Positions 11,221 to 21,694 of a stretch of 64,000 bases of DNA are shown in pieces; positions within the stretch are counted from its first letter, which is position 1, and every line of letters begins with the position of its first letter. A model generated the notes under the pieces. The model was not told the origin of the DNA and did not search any database. It worked only from the letters and a program-made list of their open reading frames with translations. Both the position numbers and the translations under genes were made by a program. Source of the DNA: Corinectria fuckeliana (Eukaryota; Ascomycota; Sordariomycetes; Hypocreales; Nectriaceae); assembly GCA_019137255.1 (NCBI GenBank), contig WPDH01000121.1, positions 186,001 to 250,000 of the forward strand, written 5' to 3'.

Positions 11221-12883
11221 TGCAGTGGACTGGGCAGGGACGGTAGAGGGGACTCGTGCAGCGCGTAAAAAAAAGCTTACATCTCAGCGCAAATATGGAA
11301 GACGGGGGTTTTGGCAAAGCTACGTTCAGTTGGTGAGTTGTCGGAGGGAATGTAAGCGTCAGCCTCTCCCTTCCTTGCGGCTGAACCTCGCGGAGACTAA
11401 CACGTTCCGTAAGGGGAAGCCTAGTTCGGTGCCAGCCCAACAAAGCTGGAACACCTCGTATCTAGATTAACGGCTCGTGTCACGTTGTCTCAGTGTGGCT
11501 GATGAGGGGCTTACTACGTATGGAAACCACGAAATTACAGGTCGTATAGCACGTGCAAGTAGTCGAGTTGTATGTACTGGTCATCACAGCACGAAGTGGA
11601 GAAATTCGACTTTCACCATCCCATGTACGAAATACGGGGTATTCAACTACCTACTTATAAAGCGAGCCCGGAGAGCTGGAGCGGTAAGTTAAGTACCTAG
11701 GTAGGGTGCATAGTATTCGTACAAGCATAATACGACCGCGTCTGCTGTGCCGCCTCCGCTTCTCACAGGCTTCGAGGCTGAGTCAAGGCAAAGACTGGAG
11801 ACCCAAGGGCCGATCCGTCCTCTTTGCCGCCCGTCGCCTGTCAAGGCCAGAACCGCAGTCCGCCCTGCGTTACTCTTATTCTTAACTCGATATCAAGCCC
11901 CGGCCCTTGCAGTATTCACCGTTGCAGGAGGCTGACAGACCCAGAACTTGCCTCATACGCTATCTAGTCTCGAAGTCTCGAAGCCTACCCATATTTTCTC
12001 GGGCCAGATCGCATCAACAACGCCCATCAGCAAGCCCCTAGAAGCTAGGGGCACCATCTAAGGTCATCATTCCAGGTTACTCTGCAGAATGGCAGCCAGG
12101 CCAAGCCGAGGCCCGCTGGATAGGTAGGTAGGAAACATGGCGTGCGAATACGGTGCTCTGTACCTACCTATGTATCTGTACCTCGAGCCAGCTACCACTG
12201 CCGCTGAATACGACCTAAGTACCTACCTAGTAGTAGACAGGTACTTAGGTAACCCGCCCCCGAAAGTAGGTGCCCTGTCTGTAGGGCTGATGAGCACTGC
12301 ACAGCAACGGGGATAATGCTGGTGGTGAGCATTTTTGTTGACCGCTCACTGCCCCTCAGTCGCATAATGGTCTCTCCTTATCGCAGCCCAACCTATGGGC
12401 GTCTGATGAAGCTCTGGCTACCGTAGCATCGTTGTCATCGGTGATTACTCGCGTTTATCAAACATACTGCCCACGCACTCCCTGTCCTTACCTATCACTC
12501 ACGTACGCAAGGGCGTACACACACATACATACACATACACAAACGCACAGTCACGTAGGGAGGTATTGGGGACTCGATCCCAAATTGTAAGATTGTTCTG
12601 TTGCCGTGAGCCACAGCCCTACTTCATACGGCCATCGCGCAACAGAGCGGTGAAGAAATAAGTGAAGCGGAGACCAAGGCATTTCTCACAACATCAACCC
12701 AACTAGCCGTAGATGCCTCCCGAATCGCTTGCAATTTTGCCATTATAAAAGCACAAGATTTCCCGTGGTCTCTCGGACATCCTGCACACTAGCAACTCAA
12801 CCCGCCAGTACATCAGTCGAAAGCGGGGGTGCAGAAATAGCACGGCCGAGTGGTGGGTTATTCGGGTATCAAAGTATCATCCC
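11221..12883. other. Gene-free spacer with TACC/GGTA repeats
   Basis: No exon is visible on either strand. The stretch near 11221 holds the promoter of the GH47 mannosidase gene. Short TACC/GGTA tandems occur near 11691-11705, 12121-12132, 12166-12190 and 12213-12252. A tRNA-like pattern on the minus strand at 12555-12622 is described among the findings and is not called as a gene. The right end is the 3' flank of calmodulin. Confidence 0.55.
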
Positions 12884-13920
12884 TTACTTTTGCATCATAA
12901 GCTGGACGAACTCGTTGTCTAGAACAGGATCAGCGATAAGTTGTTTTAGACGACCAGGTAATCAGAGAGCTGATAACTCACAATCAATGCGGCCGTCGCC
13001 GTCCTGATCGGCCTCCCGGATCATCTCGTCAACCTCGTCGTCAGTGAGCTTCTCGCCAATGGAAGTCATGACGTGGCGCAGCTCAGCGGCGGAGATGAAG
13101 CCGTTGTTGTCGCGGTCGAAGACCTGCAAAGGGAATCAGCATGGCATGTAGGCAGAACGTCAAGCACTCGCGCATGTACCTTGAATGCCTCTCGGATCTC
13201 CTCCTCAGAGTCGGTGTCCTTCATCTTGCGCGCCATCATGGTGAGGAACTCTTGAAAACTGTATTAGCTCCTGAAGAGTCCCACGAAAGCAGAGGCGGGT
13301 ATGGTCACGCACCAGGGAAGTCGATGGTGCCGTTGTTGTCAGCGTCGACCTCGTTGATCATGTCCTGGAGCTCAGACTCGGAGGGGTTTTGGCCCAGGGA
13401 GCGCATGACAGTGCCGAGCTCCTTGGTGGTGATCTGGCCTAGAGCAGAACATTTAGTTGACCGTCATAGAATCAATTCGTATCGAACGATGGGTGTGTGA
13501 TGGGCTGGGGCCGCCGGGTAGATCGAGGCTGGGATCGGGCAGTAAACACCAGGGAGAGGTGGTTGCGTAAGGGGGGCAGCATTAACTCACCATCGCCATC
13601 CTTGTCCTACGCCGGGGCATTAGCAACGAACGACACCAAGAACCGCGACAAGCTGCGGCGAAGAAAGGAGGCGGGACTTACGAAGAGGGAGAAAGCCTCC
13701 TTGAACTCGGAGACCTGCTCTTCGGTGAGGGAGTCGGCCTGTGGTGATGATCGGGTCAGTAGCAGGTTCAAAACACGGCGCCTCAGCACGAGCAGCTCGC
13801 CCCTCCCAACGGACTGGCGGGGTCGACAACAGGTGGCAACGGCGCAAAATCAGGGAGAGGCAAGGGCTGGAGGCTGGCGACGAGGATGCCACGCGGTGCA
13901 GAAGGGTAGACACTCACCAT
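12884..13920 (-). CDS. Calmodulin
   Basis: Seven exons (13918-13920, 13682-13738, 13591-13606, 13313-13438, 13180-13250, 12982-13123, 12884-12918) give 149 residues, exactly the length of calmodulin. The N-terminus reads [20 protein letters not shown] and the C-terminus [10 protein letters not shown]. Four EF-hand loops are visible: [36 protein letters not shown] and [12 protein letters not shown], each with the six Ca2+-ligand positions intact. Calmodulin is the cytosolic Ca2+ sensor that activates calcineurin, CaM kinases and other targets. The first coding exon is the ATG alone, followed by a 179-nt intron. The third exon is only 16 nt and splits the first EF loop. The gene is divergent from the Tlg2-like gene. 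Confidence 0.97.
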
Positions 13921-14802
13921 GTTGGTCTGCGGCGATAGCAAAGGGTGGGAAGTAAAGGGGCGGGTAGGTGTTGATCGCACAAGAGGAGGATGACTTGGAT
14001 AAGTTGTGAAGTCGCGGGGTCTTGGCCAAGAAAGTCGGACCTTTCGCGGGTTGGAGCTTCGTGGGGACTCTAGACACAGGACTGGGTAGCCTAGGAGGGT
14101 AGGGGACGAATGGGCGGAGAGCATTCCAGGTCTTCAGGGGAGGGAAGAGAGACTTACCTACCTAAGTACCTTAGGCATACAAGCAGTGCATAATCGCTTC
14201 ACTGGCCACCAACTAACACCTATAGTGGCCGCCTCTGAAGGTCTAGTCCTCCACTACAGTACCACACTGAAACGGAGAAACCTGGTAGGTACCTTATGTA
14301 CTTACCTTTCACCCAATAAAACACAACGCACTGCTCTCGCACGGCCAAGTGGTTATTTCCAGGGGCCATCGCAAGCATCGAGCGGGGCAAAGGGGCCCCG
14401 GGCTTCACATAGCCTCGGGGATTACCGAGGGTTGGCCCACTGGAGCAACTGCTCGGCAGTGGTGATCCAGCATCTCTAAGCTGGCACTGTGCGGCTCCCT
14501 CCCTTGAATATCCCGTCATCTCGAGTCTGAGGCTTATTAGGTACGTACCGGCCCAGTGCTCCAGGTCTCTCCAGTGGACACGCTGGTGGTCACTCCCCTG
14601 CCAGCTCCTCGCCAGTGTGTCGTAATGCGGCCAGCTTCTCAACCCGTTGCGATCCGATCCATCCTCATCAAGATCCTCCATGACGACGTCCAACTCCTCC
14701 ATGACCGTCCCATGACGCCCCTTTCGCGAACAGGACTTACACCATCTTTCCTCTCCTCTCTGTTCACCCTGACGGTCGCCACGATCACCGACTGCGTCCG
14801 CC
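13921..14802. promoter_or_regulatory. Divergent promoter region between calmodulin and the Tlg2-like gene
   Basis: The calmodulin and t-SNARE start codons face away from each other across this 882-base spacer, so it must hold both promoters. TACC/GGTA tandems occur near 14152-14175 and 14285-14305. The open frames crossing it lack any family pattern. No exon is visible. Confidence 0.55.
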
Positions 14803-16006
14803 ATGTGGCGAGACCGCACTAACCTGTACGCATGCCCTTGATGCTCTCCAACGCTCCCAACGATCCAGCTCTTCAGGCCTTTGCCATTGACCACCTTTGC
14901 TGACCCTCTGCGACCCAAAAGATACATCTCCTACCGGCAGTCGTATGCGCACCATCCCACCCAGCGGAGACCCTACGGAGCCGGCGCGTCGGGAGCTGGT
15001 GCCTTGGCCGACGCCTATTCCAGTAGCAACTATGCGCACGAGGACCGCCGCGGCCTGCTGTCCGCCGGCGCATTCGACGATGATGGCGACGCCGTGATCG
15101 AGATGGATCTGCTCCCCCCGCGCTGGGCCGACGTCTCCGATGAGATCACCGACCTTCTCGCCGATATTGTCACCAAGAGCCAGAAGCTTGAAAAGCTCCA
15201 CCAGAAGCATGTGCTCCCCGGGTTCAACGACGACGATGCTAAGCGAGCCGAGGAGGCCCAGATCGAGAAGCTTACCCAGGAGATCACAAAGGGCTTCCAT
15301 GCCTGTCATCGCTGCATCCAACAGGTGGAGCAGATGGTTCGCGATTCGAAGCATGCAGGTACCATCAGCAGGGCCGAGGAGACCATGGCCAAGAATATCC
15401 AGATTTCCCTAGCCACCAGGGTCCAAGACGCAAGCGCCAGCTTCAGAAAGAAGCAGAGTGCATACCTCAAGAGTACAGCCTCCCCTTTTAGTCTAATCGG
15501 TCTAATCGCCCCTAGAAGACTAATACTGACCATTGTATCTAGAGCTTCGAGGCATGAACGGATTTGCCTCTCCAAGTATGGGCGAGCGATCCAGCACTCC
15601 GCAGCCGGGTTCCTACTTCGATCCCTCCCTCCAGGAGTCCGACGCCGACCGTTCATTCTCCCAAAACACATTGCAGCTCGCAACCCAACAAAAGTTGCTG
15701 CACTCTAACGACGCCGTCATCGCCCAGCGGGAGCAGGAAATCGAGGACATTGCCCAGGGCATCATTGAGCTAGCCGACCTGTTCCGTGACCTTCAGACCA
15801 TGGTCATTGACCAGGGCACCATGCTCGACCGCATCGACTACAATGTCGAGCGGATGAACACGGATCTCAAGGCCGCTGCCAAGGAGCTCAAGGTGGCTTC
15901 AGGCTACCAAAAGAAGTCGGCCAAACGGAAGATTATTCTTCTCTTGATCCTTATTATTGCCGGCATGTTTATCCTGCTGCTGATCAAGCCTAAGAAGCAC
16001 GACTGA
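14803..16006 (+). CDS. TLG2: Qa-SNARE of the Tlg2/syntaxin-16 type
   Basis: Three exons (14803-14825, 14922-15472, 15543-16006) give 345 residues. The N-terminus MWRDRTNLYISYRQSYAHHP is the short start typical of the Tlg2/syntaxin-16 group. A helical Habc region follows (about residues 70-190) and continues through AYLKKLRGMNGF, restored only by the 70-nt intron at 15473-15542. The SNARE motif lies at about 246-310, with Q276 in FRDLQTMV as the expected zero-layer glutamine. A C-terminal membrane anchor (ILLLILIIAGMFILLLI) is followed by five to six polar residues. Tlg2 mediates fusion of endosome-derived vesicles at the trans-Golgi network, usually with the SM protein Vps45. The neighbours calmodulin and AP-1 gamma are on the opposite strand. 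Confidence 0.9.
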
Positions 16007-16299
16007 AATGTTCAAGGAATGGACCATATCAGGATCCTCGCGGTCGTCCTAGAGATCGTCATATTTCTTTTGTTAAGAACAGGCCCTTGTGACCTTGCGA
16101 GGGCTGCATTTGCTGTTGATCAGAGGTGCAACCAGGCTCTCATCGTAGAGAGTACGCCACCCTTATATGCATGTACCAGTACAATGTAAAGCACTTGATG
16201 ACGGATATGTCACTGATGGAATTGGAGTCCCGGTATATTTTTTTATAAATAATATTGAGTATTATACAAGCCTTATTTCCTATCAACATTCGTACATCT

Positions 16300-19011
16300 T
16301 TACCAACTATCCCGTAATTTGGCTTGACCCTTAGGGGCGGGCCATTCCACTTCTTCTCCTGCCACTTCATCTCCACCCGGGTCATATTCATTTGCCAAAA
16401 GTGTTGGGTAATTGTTCCAGACCTTAGGTTTGTGGTTCTCGAGCTCCTCAATGAAGCGCGGGAGTGCTGGGAGAAGCTCCATGCCCCATGCATCGTCGAT
16501 CAAGCGCTTCAAGTTACTGGGTGAGAGCTCGCGGTCATCTCTTGATCGATGCCTCTTCCGACCAGGCAGTTGAGCAACAGCAATGCGTGAGATGATGGTG
16601 CTCTTGAGCACCTGACTATCGATGTGTAGTCCTTGGCTGCGAAGCGTTGCTAAGAAGCGCACTCCCCACGCAACGTCAAAGTCTGCTGCTCTTGGGTCCG
16701 ACACCTGGAGACGTGCTCGAGACTGGGGTTCCACAGCCAATTTCTTGTCGAAGCCCCATCGGACTATAGCTCGTTGTAGCGAAGGATCGAATAGCTTTGC
16801 TACGGGATGTTGTTGGTTTGAAAGGGGGAGATCAGAAGGGATATAGTGGAGAGGGTTGACTGGTTGACGCCTCCCTGGACGACAATCCTTCCACGATGTC
16901 GTCGGCTTTTCTTCAATGGGCTCTTTTGGGCCTCCAAGGCCCATCTCATCTCTCCAGAACTCTTCCATGAGAAATTCTGGCCAGTGTTCTGGGCCTTTGT
17001 CGCTCGCACCAAGTTCCTCCTGGACATTATCTCTACCGTACGATCGCGTCTTCTTGACACTTTTTGCCTTGGGCTTCGGTGGCAGATCGTCTTGGTGCAC
17101 TGGAAACAAACCCCCGTACTCTGAATTATAGAGGCCGACAATCTGGTAACTCAACTCCTCGAGCTCATTGAATCGTGCCAGACGACCCAGATTATAGAGA
17201 ATGATCCGCCAGCATTTAAGGGGTATCGCGACATCGTGACGCGCCACAATTCGAATAACGTGAATTGCCTTGTCCAAGTTTGGGTCCTTGCCAAGGCCAT
17301 ACAACTGTTGTGCGACCTTCTTGGGGAAAAACCATAGACTTTGGAAGACATGCGCCAAAATGTTGGCAGAGTTGGCCTGCGATAAGTTGACATCCCAGGA
17401 TTCCATTTTGTCGAGAAGCAATCTCGCCCTGGCAAGGTCGCCTTTGGCCAGGACCTTTCTAAGGACTCGGTTGAGGTCCTCAGAGCCCGACCTTTCCTTC
17501 TTTTCCGGTCGGCCCATTGTTGCCCATTCCACCTCCAGTAGCAAGTCCTCTCGCTTGTGGTCTACTTGTCTCCTGGCTTGGCGGATGAGCATGCGCCGTG
17601 TCAATGGATCAGCGAATTCCTCTGGGTGAATGTCGCAAAGCAGGAGATCTGTCAGCAAGGCCTGCCGGTGCCCTTTCGCAAAGGAGACAAGGGCTTTGCT
17701 ATACGTGTCTGGGGCTATAGCAATGCCCAACGTCTCAAGTTGGCTGATGCGGCTTGCGACATCTTCAACGCCGTCCTCTCGGAGCGCTAGGGACTGAAGG
17801 GATTTTGGCCCAATGGTCCGAAGGCCAAGCTTATGCATCAAATTGACGGCGAACTCCACAGATATCCAAGAACTGGCAAACCACCGAGCCGTGAAAGAGT
17901 CACTATAGATTCCCTTCGGCTTCTTTTTCCGGGACCTTGACGAACTTGAGCCCTCGAAGTGCTTGGCGGCAACCTGATTATCGGTGGCAAGGTCCATCTC
18001 TTTACTCGTCAACGGGGTGAGGGGATAGTATCGGAGACAAAATTGGAGAAAGGGACGGGATGCCGGACTGAAGGGAAAATCTCCGCATTGAACAAGTTGC
18101 TTCCTCCAAGCCCGTGCGGTTTGGGATTGTCCATACTCGAACAAAGTGGGTATCAGGTGGTCGTATATTCTGCGACGAGGGCTAAGCACGTATAATCTCT
18201 TAAGAACAATCTGGAGTTCTCGTGTTGGATCGAGAGCGCAGCTTGCCAGAAGAGCACTGAAGTCATGCATCTTGGGGGTAAAGCTTGGCATCAGTCGCAA
18301 ATGCCAAAGGTATGCAGCATGATATTCAGCCTGACCAAGGCAGAAGTGAAGCACTCTGATGTAAAGTTCTGGCCATTCAAATCCGAACTCGTTGCGAAGG
18401 TGTTGCGCGACTTCGTAGAACACAACCATTCGGCTTGAATCGTTCAATGCTGCCGCCAAGATGTCGCCCCGAAATGATTCGGCATGAGGATCAATGACCG
18501 CTGAGAAATCCCCTCTGCCATACATTTCAACAAAGGAGTCCCATGCTTTTAAACATTTGTTGCCATAGCGCAGGTCAGCCTTGCGTGATATTGACAATGA
18601 CGTTTCGTTGAGTCTCGGAACAAAGCCAATATTCCGCAACTCAAGTATTTTCGAGATCCCCGAGCTTACGGGATCCTGTGGCGCTGTGTCCCATGGTCCA
18701 TCCTGGCGTGACTCGCCCTGCCCCAGCTCTCCATCTTTGCTTTGTTCGAGGGGCTTCGAGGAAAGAGTCGGCTCTCCGGGAGTTGCCCTCCATGGTTTTT
18801 GTGGCCCGTCCTGTGATGCGACTGTAGATCCAGACAAGCGGCGGACCGGAAAGCCCAAAGCAAGAGATGAAAGTACTAGGGCAGCAGAAGGTAGTAGCCG
18901 AGCTGAGGAGCGAGCTAAGCTCGCTGTCAGGAGGTTCCAGCTTGGATAGGACGGGCCTTGAGTCGGAGCTGAAGATGGAGATAATCGAATGCGTCGCAGG
19001 GCCCGATTCAT
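16300..19011 (-). CDS. PPR-like mitochondrial protein (probable organellar RNA factor)
   Basis: A single exon of 903 residues starts at the ATG at 19009-19011; the frame stays open a little further upstream but only from a non-ATG codon. The first about 60 residues (MNRALRRIRLSPSSAPTQ and following) are Arg/Ser-rich with no acidic residues, a likely mitochondrial presequence. The body is a long series of degenerate helical pairs in the style of fungal pentatricopeptide-repeat proteins. Examples are VFYEVAQHLRNEFGFEWPEL, DPTRELQIVLKRLYVLSP and KGDLARARLLLDKMESWDVN. No catalytic motif is visible. Fungal proteins of this type stabilise or activate translation of mitochondrial mRNAs; that role is inferred. 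The divergent neighbour is a cytochrome oxidase subunit, which fits a respiratory function. The repeats are too degenerate for certainty. Confidence 0.7.
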   Translation of the reverse strand: MNRALRRIRLSPSSAPTQGPSYPSWNLLTASLARSSARLLPSAALVLSSLALGFPVRRLSGSTVASQDGPQKPWRATPGEPTLSSKPLEQSKDGELGQGESRQDGPWDTAPQDPVSSGISKILELRNIGFVPRLNETSLSISRKADLRYGNKCLKAWDSFVEMYGRGDFSAVIDPHAESFRGDILAAALNDSSRMVVFYEVAQHLRNEFGFEWPELYIRVLHFCLGQAEYHAAYLWHLRLMPSFTPKMHDFSALLASCALDPTRELQIVLKRLYVLSPRRRIYDHLIPTLFEYGQSQTARAWRKQLVQCGDFPFSPASRPFLQFCLRYYPLTPLTSKEMDLATDNQVAAKHFEGSSSSRSRKKKPKGIYSDSFTARWFASSWISVEFAVNLMHKLGLRTIGPKSLQSLALREDGVEDVASRISQLETLGIAIAPDTYSKALVSFAKGHRQALLTDLLLCDIHPEEFADPLTRRMLIRQARRQVDHKREDLLLEVEWATMGRPEKKERSGSEDLNRVLRKVLAKGDLARARLLLDKMESWDVNLSQANSANILAHVFQSLWFFPKKVAQQLYGLGKDPNLDKAIHVIRIVARHDVAIPLKCWRIILYNLGRLARFNELEELSYQIVGLYNSEYGGLFPVHQDDLPPKPKAKSVKKTRSYGRDNVQEELGASDKGPEHWPEFLMEEFWRDEMGLGGPKEPIEEKPTTSWKDCRPGRRQPVNPLHYIPSDLPLSNQQHPVAKLFDPSLQRAIVRWGFDKKLAVEPQSRARLQVSDPRAADFDVAWGVRFLATLRSQGLHIDSQVLKSTIISRIAVAQLPGRKRHRSRDDRELSPSNLKRLIDDAWGMELLPALPRFIEELENHKPKVWNNYPTLLANEYDPGGDEVAGEEVEWPAPKGQAKLRDSW

Positions 19012-19382
19012 TCCCTTCGTTGACTCCGACCGGCTATAAAGAAGTTGTGCACCGCATTGAATCAAGGTCAGCAGAAAACAGCAGGCTCATTGAACCGCTG
19101 CTACTCGAATTCGGGATTTCGTCGTCAAGTTTCTTTAACGACGTAACTTTTTCGATGCGCGCGGCCGGAGTAGGTCGTTACCGGGGTGGTGGTCGCGGCA
19201 ACACGTGCTAAGTAACCAACGAGAACCGAGACAGCTTTGCTGAGTCATGCCGTCCTCCCGGCCCCAATCAGGTTATGGCCTCATTTTCTTCCACCCAACA
19301 TCGACATCTCCGTTTACCGCTCGACTCCCTCCCGAACCTCACCACCGAAGCCTCTTACACATCTCTCCCAACCACCGCAACG
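19012..19382. promoter_or_regulatory. Bidirectional promoter between two mitochondrial-protein genes
   Basis: This spacer of about 370 bases separates the start codons of the PPR-like gene (minus) and the COX7-like gene (plus). Both transcription start regions must fit here. I see no exon. A CACGTG E-box core appears near 19202-19207. Confidence 0.5.
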
Positions 19383-19858
19383 ATGGGGTACGTCTAATTG
19401 ATCTAGCGCTGTCGTCAGCGACAGCCAAATCCACCCGGCCCGACGCCAATTGCCCTTTCCTGAACCCCGAACATCACATCATACGAGGTCCGTGGCTGAC
19501 ACTCTCGATACTATAGTCTCGTCGACGCCAAGAACAACGTGCCTCAGCACCAGCGCTTCTACCAGGCTGCCTACAAGGCTCACACCCGCCTCTGGAAGAT
19601 CGTATGCCCGCATTGATATACCCGCCGACCATCGACAGCTCCCCCGCTGACCAACCCTACAGAACCCTCGCAGCCGCTACATCCTGACCCCCTACCTTAT
19701 TGTCCTCTGGGGCTCCGCTGCCGGTAAGTTTCTCGCCATTCGTCATCGAGTCAATTGGCTCGAGGGGATGTAGCTTGGTTGCTGACGATATAATAGCCGG
19801 TCTCTACGGTGGCTGCCGCAAGGTCCTCGGCTACAAGACCTACTTCGGCAAGGAATAG
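19383..19858 (+). CDS. COX7: Small inner-membrane protein resembling cytochrome c oxidase subunit 7 (VIIa)
   Basis: Four exons (19383-19387, 19517-19601, 19663-19723, 19797-19858) give a 70-residue protein starting MGLVDAKNNVPQHQRFYQAA. A basic, polar N-terminal half leads to WKINPRSRYILTPYLIVLWG, a single membrane-span candidate, and a short basic tail ending YKTYFGKE. The W..NPRS...L.PY pattern before the span and the length fit fungal cytochrome c oxidase subunit 7 (the COX7a group), a nuclear-encoded subunit of respiratory complex IV. Another small respiratory-chain subunit remains possible. The first coding exon is just five nucleotides (ATG plus GG), and the next intron is 129 nt. Each of the three introns has a good donor (GTACGT, GTATGC, GTAAGT). 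Confidence 0.65.
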
Positions 19859-20176
19859 ACAATATAGCTCGTTCGATTCCACCAATAGCTAGCAAAGTCG
19901 ACGGAGGGGTTCATTGTGCGTAGCAGAGTGTCAATAAACGGTCGCATTCAAGATCCCAACAGCCTCAGTGGTGCGACGGATGTGATGTTATACTATGCGC
20001 CCTCAAATCGTGTTTTTATTATTCACACGCCATTGCCATTATCAACCTTGACTCCTAAACTCTAGAATTACAGTACGGAAAGTCGGAAATTCGCATGCAC
20101 CCGCCGAGAGATTCTGCGACGTGTGCTCTGCACCGAGCTAGATTTGGAGCTTTATGCGGGCCAGCATGACCTGCGT
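19859..20176. other. Convergent 3' spacer between the COX7-like and clathrin light chain genes
   Basis: The two genes end towards each other here. An AATAAA-like sequence (TCAATAAACGG) near 19932 could serve as polyadenylation signal for the COX7-like gene. Nothing else is visible. Confidence 0.45.
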
Positions 20177-21008
20177 TCAGTAGCCAGTGGCGCCTGGCGC
20201 CTTCTCGTCCTTGCGCAGGCTCATCAGCATCTCGCGGAAACGCTCCTTGCCCGACCCAGCAGCGCCGCCCTTGGTGCCCTTGCCACTGACATCCACAAGC
20301 TTGGCGATGCGATCCCAGCTGGTGCCGCCAGAAACGGTATCCTCGCGGTTGGCCAGGAACTGCTCGGCTTCTTTCCGCGTTTGCGCAATTCCCTTCTCCT
20401 TCTTAGTGTTGTAGTTCTCATAGAAGTCATCGATGTTCTGCTGAGCCTCCTTGATGGTCTCCTCCTTTTGGGCGGCGAACTGCTCAAGTCGCTTCGCAAC
20501 CTGGGCGTCTCGGCGCTCGCGCCACTCCTTGATAACATCGGGCTCCTCTTCGTCCGCCGCGGAGGCTTGGAATCCGGAGTTGTAGCTGACAGACGGGCCC
20601 GTGATGCTGTGTCCACCTGGTGCGATACCGGTACCCTACATGCGCCACTGCGTCAGCTCCTGGATCATCAAACTCGTGAGCAACGGACTTACGGCATCGG
20701 GAGCAGTCAGGTCGGGAAACTGGGACTCAAAAGTTGAGGCTGTATTTCCGCCCTCGCCGAGAAGGTCGCCGCTGTCTTCGCTGAATGCGGCAGCATCGTC
20801 GTTGGTCGCAAACTGGATGGCATCGTCTCCAAGGATAGCCTTCTCGCGGGTAAGGAAGTCGTCCGGCGAGACCTCAACAGTAGTGCTCTTGATATCAGAT
20901 TGTGCTTCGAATTTCTTCATCAGCTACAGTTGGCCAACACGTCTACCTGGCCATCATGAACCTACCGCTAGCATCGAAGTCCTCGATCGATGGGAATCGG
21001 TCCGCCAT
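20177..21008 (-). CDS. CLC1: Clathrin light chain
   Basis: Three exons (20966-21008, 20693-20904, 20177-20635) give 237 residues. The N-terminus MADRFPSIEDFDAS, followed by the acidic SPDDFLTREKAILGDDA, is the conserved light-chain start. The middle is Gly/Ser-rich. The heavy-chain-binding helix is EEEPDVIKEWRERRDAQVAK followed by RLEQFAAQKEETIKEAQQNI, about residues 115-180. The end TSWDRIAKLVDVSGKG...KERFREMLMSLRKDE is also typical. The first intron (20905-20965) uses the acceptor after TTCGAAG; an earlier TAG at the end of a CTGTAG would break the frame. Light chains regulate clathrin lattice assembly. The protein's partners, clathrin and AP-1, act at the trans-Golgi network together with the neighbouring AP-1 gamma and Tlg2-like products. 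Confidence 0.93.
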
Positions 21009-21694
21009 TTTAGGTTGGGCGGGTGTGCGTTATGTCTTGATTTATGGTCGCTTTTCTGTAGCAATTTCGGCGAGATGAGCGTTTCGATTTGTGATGCTCT
21101 CGTCGGAGGTAGCGATTGTTGTGATGGCTGTTGAATGCTGTCGACACTCCTATTCAGTACTGACAAGCCATCCTAGCTGATGAGGTGGATTCTGCCAGGC
21201 GGTGAGGTAGTACCTGCAGCTCAAAATGGTCCTTGGCGGGACTAGCATATCGAATAAGCCCGAATTAGAGCATTATAATATGCAAGTAACCGTAGTATGT
21301 CTTCTAGGAGATGTTTACTTGGATACTTGCTTGTCCAAGCTCGCATCATCCGACATTGAATTGTTGTTTATCAGTGAATCATTCCGATCCGTCGCAATCT
21401 TCAGTTACACCTCTCACGCGGTCCTCCGGCAAGCATCTCCAGCAAAAGCAATCGCGGGCGGGCCTGTTTTAGACCGGCCTTGTGAGGCCGCCAACACGCG
21501 CAAGCTTTTCTGCAACCTGGCTGCAAGTAGCTGTCGTAAACGATTCCAGTGGCAACGCAGCAACTGCTCTTGAGGACGCCCGTAGAATCGATGCTTTAGC
21601 TTCAATCGCCACCTCCACCCTTCAATAGAGATTACTCAGGCTCAATTTTGACGACACTCGGCGAATTTGGTTATCCAGAGCAGCAGGCGCAAAC
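21009..21694. promoter_or_regulatory. Divergent promoter region between clathrin light chain and the Rtt103-like gene
   Basis: The two start codons face away from each other across 686 bases. No exon is visible. The stretch is moderately AT-rich around 21240-21380. I see no motif I can name with confidence. Confidence 0.45.
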
